Origin: Candidatus Rifleibacteriota bacterium
Lineage (GTDB): Bacteria; Muiribacteriota; Ozemobacteria; Ozemobacterales; Ozemobacteraceae
Reading direction: 5' to 3'
Length of the DNA stretch: 60,451 bases
Assembly (NCBI GenBank): GCA_017417215.1
Contig: JAFPZP010000096.1
Coordinates: forward strand, 1-60,451
The notes below the pieces were generated by a model, which saw nothing but the letters and a program-made list of their open reading frames with translations, did not search any database and had not been told where the DNA came from. Position numbers and translations under genes: made by a program. This document shows positions 17,085 to 24,267 of this stretch, piece after piece; position 1 is the first letter of the stretch, and the number at the start of each line of letters is the position of its first letter.

Positions 17085-17129
17085 ACCTAAACCAAAAAAG
17101 AGGCTTTTAGCCTCTTTTTTGGTTTAGGT
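17085..17129 (+). terminator. Very strong intrinsic terminator (20-bp stem)
   Basis: 17085-17104 pairs perfectly with 17110-17129 around the loop TTTTA. The core is AAAAAAGAGGC / GCCTCTTTTTT. The A and T runs on both sides make it usable in both directions. The same AGAGGC core recurs at 19311 and 53992. Confidence 0.93.
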
Positions 17130-17229
17130 TAAACACTGATTAATAACGAAAATTTTTTCTTTACTCTGATAACTCTAAGTTAGTTATGGTATAATAAATA
17201 TATAAGTATTGTTTCAAAGGAGAATGTTT

Positions 17230-19281
17230 ATGAAATCGAGACTTCTGATTGCTGTATTCGGCACTTTTATTTTGTCCTCTGCCGCATTTGCTGAATCTCC
17301 TATGGATAAGTACTTGTCTACAATAAAAATACTTGAAAATGAAGATGGCAGATATCTCGAAACATTTGAAGATGTAAATGTAAATTTTAATCCTTTCCAG
17401 GCAAGAAATAAAAAATATCCTATAGTTAATAAAACAACAATTCCTGAAGGAAAAGTCTTTTATAATGTTGCGAAAAAGTATTTTAAGGATTTTTCTTCTC
17501 ATGCTGTTCTGACCGAAGAAGAAATAAGTTTTAAAGATTTTTTAAATGAACATTTTTATTTGTCTAATAAAGAAGATGGAATTGAAATTTATCGGTTAGC
17601 AAATTTCCCATTAGATAAGGATATAAATAACCCTGGCACTAATACTTTTTATCTGTGCATGGACAGCAATTATGAATATGTAAAAAAATTTAAAGAATTT
17701 AACCCTGATCATTTAAATGCTAGAACCCCTGTTTATTCTAATTTCAAGGAAAAACTTTTAAATAATTCAACTATAGTTGAAGCAGAAGAAATAAATAATG
17801 ATAAAAATTTCATTGCTGTTTATTGTAAAGATAGAACACCACCAAGTATAGAATTCAAAGATACAGCAAATAATTCTGGAATTGATGGTAATACACCTAA
17901 TGCAAAACGTAGCATATGTACTACAAGCGATTGGTATGAAATGCCTGGAGTGCCTATAAAAGATAATTATGCTAAGAAATTATATGCAAGGTATTCTTTT
18001 GGAAAGATTAATGAATGTCTTATTGATGGAGAAGTATGGGAAGATAAAGAAAAATGGGATTATCCTGAAAATGTTCAGGAAGTAATTAATGGTATATTTA
18101 CTGATGTTGTCGCTTTTTATCCTATTGACGGCTATATCAGATACTCTATTTTTGCTAAGGAAGGAGATTCTGGTGATAAAGGAAATCTGAATCCTTCTAT
18201 CGGAAACATAGTAGAAGATAGACCAGATATTTGCTATGGATACGGAGATATTGATTTAGGTAGCACTCCTTCTACGGCTAAAGATTGGATTGATAAACGA
18301 TCAATTTCAGAAGTTGCTGAAAAAGGGAAAGATACAAGATATTTAAGAATATTAGATAATGATGCTCCTAATATAATTATAAGAGTTACTAACGTTGAAA
18401 CAGGCGAACAGATGTTTTTCCCGCCTTGTTTGGCATCTAATTCTTTAAGAATTAATGATTCTACTTTATATAAAGCCTTAAGAGGCGTATCAAACCAAGA
18501 TGAATACAATACTTTTGTAGAAAATCTTGGTGTTGCTTATGATTATACGTCTATACAGAAAGCACCCTTTTTAAAGCCTTACTATACTGTTTATTCTATT
18601 GATGATAAAACGATAAAAACTGAAAAAGAAGATAATTATATTCATAAATTATTGTTAAATAATGATGTTGAATTTATAAATCAGAATGTCAGAGTCGAAG
18701 ACCATTTCTATTCTGATACTAATTCAGATGGTACAAGAACAAATACAATACAAACAGTTGGTGAATTAGGTCGTCGTAACGGGACATTTGTTAATATGAT
18801 AGCTTTGTTTGAAAATAATGGTGATTTTGTTTTCAAAACAGATGAAGAGTATAAATTAGATGTTTGGATAGATGACAATGTTAAATGGACAAATGTAGAA
18901 AAAGACAAAAAAGGGGGTAATTCAGCATTAAGTTCAGTATCTTCTACTGCTAAAGTCTTTTATACCGGTATTACAAAAGGAACAGTCAGAATTGATATTC
19001 CAAAACAGAAGGATGAAGAAGAACTTGAAAACTTATCTGAAGAAAAAAATATAGATATAACAAAAGCAATTAATGGTGATATTTATTTTAAATTAAGAAG
19101 AGCAACACCTTATAAGTATGATTTTAAAGTTCCGGAAGATATAGAAAAAGAAAGATTCCCTTCTATTTCTGTTTATGTGGAAGATACTTCCGAACTAATA
19201 AGAAAAATTAAACTCTATTTCAGAGTAAATGACAGAAATCTAGAAATTAGAGTATTGGAAAACAATAAAAAACAAAAATAA
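17230..19281 (+). CDS. Large secreted protein of unknown function
   Basis: A 683-residue protein. A clear Sec signal peptide (about 1-21, MKSRLLIAVFGTF...AAFAES) is followed by an acidic, Asn/Asp/Lys-rich body without membrane helices, so it is probably periplasmic or exported. Segments such as DRTPPSIEFKDTA, DNDAPNIIIRVTNVETGE and SVYVEDTSELIRKIKLYFRV suggest Ig-like beta-sandwich modules. I recognise no catalytic motif. The ATG at 17230 follows AGGAG and yields the correct signal peptide. A TATAAT box lies at 17190-17195. Terminators on both sides make it a single-gene unit. Confidence 0.75.
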   Translation: MKSRLLIAVFGTFILSSAAFAESPMDKYLSTIKILENEDGRYLETFEDVNVNFNPFQARNKKYPIVNKTTIPEGKVFYNVAKKYFKDFSSHAVLTEEEISFKDFLNEHFYLSNKEDGIEIYRLANFPLDKDINNPGTNTFYLCMDSNYEYVKKFKEFNPDHLNARTPVYSNFKEKLLNNSTIVEAEEINNDKNFIAVYCKDRTPPSIEFKDTANNSGIDGNTPNAKRSICTTSDWYEMPGVPIKDNYAKKLYARYSFGKINECLIDGEVWEDKEKWDYPENVQEVINGIFTDVVAFYPIDGYIRYSIFAKEGDSGDKGNLNPSIGNIVEDRPDICYGYGDIDLGSTPSTAKDWIDKRSISEVAEKGKDTRYLRILDNDAPNIIIRVTNVETGEQMFFPPCLASNSLRINDSTLYKALRGVSNQDEYNTFVENLGVAYDYTSIQKAPFLKPYYTVYSIDDKTIKTEKEDNYIHKLLLNNDVEFINQNVRVEDHFYSDTNSDGTRTNTIQTVGELGRRNGTFVNMIALFENNGDFVFKTDEEYKLDVWIDDNVKWTNVEKDKKGGNSALSSVSSTAKVFYTGITKGTVRIDIPKQKDEEELENLSEEKNIDITKAINGDIYFKLRRATPYKYDFKVPEDIEKERFPSISVYVEDTSELIRKIKLYFRVNDRNLEIRVLENNKKQK

Positions 19282-19310
19282 ATTGATAAAAATAAGTTTA
19301 TTGGTTTGAA

Positions 19311-19342
19311 AACAAAAAAGAGGCATTAGCCTCTTTTTTGTT
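19311..19342 (+). terminator. Intrinsic terminator upstream of thrA
   Basis: AACAAAAAAGAGGC (19311-19324) pairs with 19329-19342 around ATTA; the right arm supplies the T run. It shares the AGAGGC core with 17085 and 53992. Confidence 0.92.
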
Positions 19343-19364
19343 ACTAAATAAAATATGCTATAAT
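19338..19364 (+). promoter_or_regulatory. thrABC promoter with extended -10 box
   Basis: TGCTATAAT (-10 TATAAT at 19359-19364 with the TGn extension) lies 34 bases before the thrA ATG. The best -35 match, TTGTTA (19338-19343), overlaps the preceding terminator's T run at a short 15-base spacing. No leader peptide or attenuator fits in the 33-base leader, unlike the E. coli thr operon. Confidence 0.6.
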
Positions 19365-19397
19365 ACAAAAATATTTTAACTAATCTCGGAGTAGTAG

Positions 19398-21863
19398 ATG
19401 AAAGTTTTAAAATTTGGTGGAACATCATTAGCCAATTATCAGCGTTTTGAACAGGCTTCAGAAATAATTATAAAAGCAGCTGAAAAAGAAAAGGTAGCAG
19501 TAGTCCTTTCTGCCCCTGCAACAGTAACAAATACTCTTATCGAAATGATGGATACCGCATCAAAAGGTGGAGAGTATAAAAAAGTAATAGAAAGACTAAC
19601 ATGCCTTTTCAAAGGTATTTTTGATGATTCTGCTGAATTGATAGGTAAAGAAAGAATTACAAAACTTGAAAAAGTTTTGAAAGAAAAAGTTGAATACTGG
19701 TGCACCACTTCAAAGTGCATAGAATATATGAAGGGTTACGAAGATTCTTTCTGTGCAGATGTCAGCGTCTGTGGTGAACGTCTTTCCTGTGCTTTGATGG
19801 AACAAATCTTACAGGCAAAAGGGAAGAAAGCCGAAATCTTTGATTCTATAAAAGCCTTTGATGCTAAGGGTCCTGCTTTAAATGCCGTTGTAAACATTGA
19901 AAGCAGCAAGAAGAACTTTGAAAAATGCGATTTCTCAAAAATAGATATAGCTGTAATGCCTGGTTTTGGTGCAACTTCTCACGATAATAAAGCTGTAACT
20001 TTGGGAAGAAACGGTTCTGACTATTCTGCGGCTTGCGTAGCAGCCTGTTTGAATGCTGATTCATGCGAAATCTGGACAGATGTTGATGGTGCTTTCAATG
20101 CCGACCCTCGCATTGTTTCTGATGCAAGATTCTTAAGCCAGCTAACTTATCGTGAAGCAATGGAAATGTCTTACTTTGGAGCAAAGGTGCTTCACCCCAA
20201 GACTATCGCCCCATTAGCCACTTACCATATTCCATGCTACGTTAAAAATACTTTCAAACCTGATTTTTCAGGCACTCTTATTTCTGATGAACCAGATAAA
20301 AGTGGTTTGATTGTTAAGTCTATTTCCTTATTAGAAAAGCAGACTATGGTCAACGTTTCTGGTCCTGGTATGAAAGGCTTGGTTGGTATGGCAAGCCGAG
20401 TTTTTGCAGCAATTTCAAAGGCTGAAGTTTCTGTTTCTCTGATTACTCAAAGCTCTTCTGAATACTCAATCTGTTTCTGTATTTCTTCTAATGATTCGGA
20501 AAAAGTTAAAGATGCTTTAAATGAAGAATTTGAGCTTGAATTGCAAAGTGGTTTCTTGGAACCTGTAGAATTTAAAGATCAATTAAGTATTATTTCTATT
20601 GTCGGCGACAATATGAAGACTAAAAAAGGCTTGTCTGCTAAATTCTTTAAAGCTTTAGCACAGGCTGGAGTTAATGTTGTTGCTATAGCTCAGGGTTCTT
20701 CTGAACGTTCTATTTCTGTCGTAATTGACAAGAAGTCAGGTAATAGGGCTGTAATTAATACTCATCAGGCATTCTTCGACGTTCAACAATATATTGAAGT
20801 TATGCTGGTCGGAAGCGGGAATATTGGTTCTGCTCTTCTTAATCAGATTAAGAGCCAGAAAGAATATTTACAGGAACGCAATATAACTTTAAAAGTTTGT
20901 GGTATAGCTAATTCTAAGAAAATGCTTTTAGACGAAAAAGGTATAGACTTAGAAAATTGGAGAGACGCTCTCAGCAAAGATTCTGTTGATGTAGACATGA
21001 CAAAGATGTTTGCCTGGGTTAATGAACATCAGCTTATAAACCCAGTTTTAGTAGATTGTACCAGCAATCAGGATGTCGCAAACTGCTATGTTGAAGCTAT
21101 GAATGAAGGTTTGCACGTAGTAACACCGAATAAAAAAGCAAATACCAGAGATTTAGCTTATTATTCAGACCTTCGAACTACTGCTTTAAAACAGCGTCGC
21201 CAGTTCCTTTATGAAACAAATGTAGGAGCAGGACTACCAGTTATTGATAACTTGAAAAAGCTTATATTTGCTGGAGATAAGCTTATTAAGTTTAAAGGTA
21301 TTCTTTCTGGCTCCTTAAGCTTTATCTTTGGAAAGCTTGATGAAGGCATGAGCCTTTCTGAAGCTACAAAGATTGCTAGAGAAAAGGGTTTTACAGAACC
21401 AGACCCAAGAGATGACTTAAGCGGTATGGATGTTGCCCGAAAAGTGCTTATTCTTGCCAGAGAAGTAGGTTTTAAATATGAACTTAGCGATATAAGCGTT
21501 GAAAGTGTGTTACCGAAAGAATTAGATTTTACCGGAACCAAGGAAGAATTCATGCAGAAGCTTCCAACTGCAGATAAGATACTTGCAGATATGATTGATA
21601 AAGCAAAAGCTAAAGGCAAACGTTTAAGATACGTTGGCGAAATAGATGGCGATAAATGTAGCGTTAAGATCGCTGAAGTTGATGCAGATGATCCTCTGTA
21701 TGCTGTTAAGAACGGCGAAAATGCCTTAGCTTTCTATAGCAGGTATTATACTCCGATTCCATTCGTTTTAAGAGGCTATGGAGCAGGTAACGAAGTCACT
21801 GCTGCCGGAGTCTTCGCTGATATCCTCCGCACCTTGAATTGGACTAGAGAAGAAATTGTCTAG
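19398..21863 (+). CDS. thrA: Bifunctional aspartate kinase / homoserine dehydrogenase I
   Basis: An 821-residue fusion that makes aspartyl phosphate from aspartate and later reduces aspartate semialdehyde to homoserine. The kinase domain (about 1-290) starts with KFGGTS and has GRNGSDYSAA and WTDVDG. Two ACT regions (about 310-460; VSGPGMKGLVGMA and AIAQGSSERSISVV) bind threonine. The dehydrogenase domain (about 465-821) has VTPNKKAN and ETNVGAGLPV. The length and many segments match E. coli ThrA (820 residues) closely, which is notable for a bacterium with otherwise non-enterobacterial features. It is first in a thrA-thrB-thrC set. Confidence 0.97.
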   Translation: MKVLKFGGTSLANYQRFEQASEIIIKAAEKEKVAVVLSAPATVTNTLIEMMDTASKGGEYKKVIERLTCLFKGIFDDSAELIGKERITKLEKVLKEKVEYWCTTSKCIEYMKGYEDSFCADVSVCGERLSCALMEQILQAKGKKAEIFDSIKAFDAKGPALNAVVNIESSKKNFEKCDFSKIDIAVMPGFGATSHDNKAVTLGRNGSDYSAACVAACLNADSCEIWTDVDGAFNADPRIVSDARFLSQLTYREAMEMSYFGAKVLHPKTIAPLATYHIPCYVKNTFKPDFSGTLISDEPDKSGLIVKSISLLEKQTMVNVSGPGMKGLVGMASRVFAAISKAEVSVSLITQSSSEYSICFCISSNDSEKVKDALNEEFELELQSGFLEPVEFKDQLSIISIVGDNMKTKKGLSAKFFKALAQAGVNVVAIAQGSSERSISVVIDKKSGNRAVINTHQAFFDVQQYIEVMLVGSGNIGSALLNQIKSQKEYLQERNITLKVCGIANSKKMLLDEKGIDLENWRDALSKDSVDVDMTKMFAWVNEHQLINPVLVDCTSNQDVANCYVEAMNEGLHVVTPNKKANTRDLAYYSDLRTTALKQRRQFLYETNVGAGLPVIDNLKKLIFAGDKLIKFKGILSGSLSFIFGKLDEGMSLSEATKIAREKGFTEPDPRDDLSGMDVARKVLILAREVGFKYELSDISVESVLPKELDFTGTKEEFMQKLPTADKILADMIDKAKAKGKRLRYVGEIDGDKCSVKIAEVDADDPLYAVKNGENALAFYSRYYTPIPFVLRGYGAGNEVTAAGVFADILRTLNWTREEIV

Positions 21864-21962
21864 GGATTAAGGGAATAGGGAATAGGGAGAAGACAATGAG
21901 TTACAGAGAATTAATAATTTGGCAAAAATCACCTAACACCAATCACGCCAAGCGAAGCTTGG
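21862..21962 (+). repeat. Heptamer-hairpin element at the start of thrB
   Basis: Purine-rich heptamers (AGGGAAT, AGGGAAT, AGGGAGA at 21870-21890) precede the ATG at 21896. About eleven codons resembling a four-helix-bundle gene follow. Then come three other heptamers (AATCACC, TAACACC, AATCACG at 21927-21947), which abut the hairpin CCAAGC-GAA-GCTTGG (21948-21962). The second half matches the module at 45334-45390. Confidence 0.75.
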
Positions 21963-22885
21963 CAAATGTTATGGCTTTTGCTCCAGCTTCAATAGGTAAT
22001 ATTAGCGTAGGCTTTGATATACTCGGTGCTGCGGTTTATCCTATAGATGGAACTAAACTTGGAGATACTGTCACTGTCAGTAGTGCAGATGAGTTTAGCT
22101 TTGAAATGACTGGTCCGTGGTGCAATAAACTTGCTGATTTAAAAGATTCAGGCAAAAAGAACCTTGTTCAGGCTTGTGCAGAATATTTCTTAGAACAGCT
22201 TCCAGAAGAAAAAAGAAAACCATTTAAAATTGAATTATATAAAAATATGCCTGTAGGCAGTGGTTTGGGAAGTAGTGCCAGTTCCGTTGTTGCGGCATTA
22301 TCTGCATTGAATCAGTTTTTTGCCAATCCTTTTTCCAATGATGAGCTCTTGGTAATGATGGGAAAAATGGAAGGCAGTGTCAGCGGTTCAATTCATTACG
22401 ATAATGTTGCACCAGCTTTTCTAGGCGGTATTCAGCTTATGACTCTAACTCAGAGTCAGATATCGGTTTCGGTTCCTTATTTTGAGAATTGGTACTGGGT
22501 ATTGGCTTACCCGGGAATCTCTCTTGCAACTTCAGAAATGCGTGCGCTTCTTCCTCAAAAATATGAAAGAAGCACAACAATTGAATTTGGTAGAAATATT
22601 GCTGCTTTTATCCAGGCTTCTTATACCAAAAATGAAAAACTTGCAATTGAGGTTTTAAGAGATGTGCTGGCTGAACCCTATAGAAAGTCTAGAATACCTG
22701 GTTTTGAAGAAGCTGTTCAGCAGATGAAAGAAATAGGAATGTTGGCTTCAGGTATATCCGGTAGCGGTCCTACTATGTTTTCTATTACTGACAGCTTAGA
22801 TAAAGCCAAAGAAGCTAAAAAATTACTTAAACGCAATTATGTTCAAAATTCTGAGGGGTTTGTGCATATTTGTCAGATTAAATAA
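21896..22885 (+). CDS. thrB: Homoserine kinase, with an N-terminal extension derived from a repeat element
   Basis: A GHMP kinase that phosphorylates homoserine. The ATP site is PVGSGLGSSASSVV and the C-terminal GISGSGPTMF motif is present. The homologous region begins at MAFAPASIGNISVGFDILGA, where E. coli ThrB starts, at codon 26 (ATG 21971). The ATG at 21896 is the only one with a ribosome site (GGGAG, part of a 7-bp repeat array), so the translated form may carry 25 extra residues. Those begin MSYRELIIWQK, like the start of four-helix-bundle S23/IVS-type proteins, and then run through heptamers and a hairpin at 21948-21962. The true protein is 304 or 329 residues; the kinase assignment is secure, the start is not. 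Confidence 0.93.
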   Translation: MSYRELIIWQKSPNTNHAKRSLANVMAFAPASIGNISVGFDILGAAVYPIDGTKLGDTVTVSSADEFSFEMTGPWCNKLADLKDSGKKNLVQACAEYFLEQLPEEKRKPFKIELYKNMPVGSGLGSSASSVVAALSALNQFFANPFSNDELLVMMGKMEGSVSGSIHYDNVAPAFLGGIQLMTLTQSQISVSVPYFENWYWVLAYPGISLATSEMRALLPQKYERSTTIEFGRNIAAFIQASYTKNEKLAIEVLRDVLAEPYRKSRIPGFEEAVQQMKEIGMLASGISGSGPTMFSITDSLDKAKEAKKLLKRNYVQNSEGFVHICQIK

Positions 22886-22907
22886 AAACTTTTTTAAGAA
22901 AAAAATA

Positions 22908-22916
22908 TGTTATAAT
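22908..22916 (+). promoter_or_regulatory. Internal thrC promoter (extended -10)
   Basis: TGTTATAAT with the hexamer at 22911-22916 is a perfect extended -10 box. The thrC ATG begins nine bases later, so this transcript would be nearly leaderless. The -35 region has no good match, which is usual for extended -10 promoters. Confidence 0.6.
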
Positions 22917-22925
22917 AACAAAATC

Positions 22926-24230
22926 ATGAAATTATATAACTCAAAAACAAAAGAACAGGTAAGTTTTGTTCAGGCTGTCAAAGATGGTTTGGGAAAAGAA
23001 CGCGGGCTTTATTGTCCGTCATATATTCCTATTTTAACAAATATAGATGAATTGCTTGAAATGCCTTTTGTAATGCGCAGTCAGAAAATTATGCGCTCAT
23101 GGCTTGAAGAAGAATTGGGCGGTGCCAAGGTTGATGAATTGGTGCGCAAAGCTTTTTCTTTTATGCCTCAGCTTGTCAGAGCAACACCTAGAATGTTTGC
23201 TTTAGAGTTATATCATGGTCCATCTCTTGCTTTTAAAGATTTTGGTGCTCGTTTTATGGCTCAGTGTCTGGCTCTTTTTGCCGGAAAAGACAAGATAACC
23301 ATTCTTACTGCCACATCTGGTGATACTGGTGCTGCAGTTGCTGACGCCTTTTACGGCTTGAACAACATTAGAGTAGTTATTCTTTACCCAAAGAATAAAA
23401 TAAGTCCTTTACAGGAAAAGCTCTTCTGCACATTAGGAAAAAACATTCACACTTTAGCTGTAGATGGCGATTTTGATGCATGCCAGAATCTTGTTAAAAC
23501 AGCTTTTCAAGACGAAGAACTAAAGAAAAAGCTGAAATTAAACTCTGCTAATTCTATTAATATTAGCAGACTTATGGCTCAGGTTTGTTATTATTTCGAA
23601 GGTGTGGCACGTTTCCGCGAATTCTACGGAAAAAAAGTTCAGCCGGTAGTTTCCGTTCCCTGTGGTAATTTTGGAAATTTGACAGCAGGCTTTTATGCTA
23701 AAGCAATGAGTCTGCCGATAAAGCGCTTTGTTGCTGCTACTAATGCTAATGATACTGTTCCCAGATATTTAAAAACCAATATGTGGGAACCACATAAAAC
23801 TGTTGCTACTATGACAAATGCTATGGATGTTTCCGAACCTAGCAACTGGGAACGTATTATGGAACATTTCAAAAAAATGCAGGTTCATGCAATCGGGAAC
23901 AATTGGCAGATGAACGAAGCTAATATTCAAGGTATTTCTATTACAGAAGAACAAACTGTTGCAGCAATGAAAGCTTTGCACAAACAAGGTTATGTTGCAG
24001 AACCTCATACTGCTCTGGCTAGCTGTGGTTTAAGCAAATGTCTTAAAGCAGATGAAGCAGGTATTTTCCTTTCAACTGCACATCCTGCAAAATTTAAGGA
24101 AAAAATAGAAGAAGTCTTAGGTATTCAGATTTTCTTGCCTGAAAAACTTCTCAAAGCTTCTGAAAAGAAATTACTTTCAGAAGATATGCCTGCTGATTTT
24201 GATGCTTTAAGAAAATACCTTCTTTCTTAA
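22926..24230 (+). CDS. thrC: Threonine synthase
   Basis: A 434-residue PLP enzyme converting O-phosphohomoserine to threonine. It begins MKLYNSK and contains GPSLAFKDFG, whose Lys binds PLP, then TATSGDTGAA and NSANSINISRLMAQ, and ends ADFDALRKYLLS, all as in the E. coli enzyme. The ATG at 22926 matches the E. coli N-terminus; an upstream in-frame start at 22839 would overlap thrB and add unrelated residues. No ribosome site is visible before it, in line with the near-leaderless promoter 9 bases upstream. It completes the threonine operon. Confidence 0.96.
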   Translation: MKLYNSKTKEQVSFVQAVKDGLGKERGLYCPSYIPILTNIDELLEMPFVMRSQKIMRSWLEEELGGAKVDELVRKAFSFMPQLVRATPRMFALELYHGPSLAFKDFGARFMAQCLALFAGKDKITILTATSGDTGAAVADAFYGLNNIRVVILYPKNKISPLQEKLFCTLGKNIHTLAVDGDFDACQNLVKTAFQDEELKKKLKLNSANSINISRLMAQVCYYFEGVARFREFYGKKVQPVVSVPCGNFGNLTAGFYAKAMSLPIKRFVAATNANDTVPRYLKTNMWEPHKTVATMTNAMDVSEPSNWERIMEHFKKMQVHAIGNNWQMNEANIQGISITEEQTVAAMKALHKQGYVAEPHTALASCGLSKCLKADEAGIFLSTAHPAKFKEKIEEVLGIQIFLPEKLLKASEKKLLSEDMPADFDALRKYLLS

Positions 24231-24267
24231 GATTTGCAAATATTGAATAAATATTGGATAGTTATAA

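Noticed and set aside
19343-19397. Threonine attenuator with a leader peptide before thrA
   Set aside because: Only 33 bases separate the -10 box from the ATG, with no Thr/Ile-rich reading frame.
21896-21928. Diversity-generating retroelement or Avd gene, suggested by the four-helix-bundle-like start
   Set aside because: No reverse transcriptase or template/variable repeat pair is seen; only about eleven codons resemble the family.
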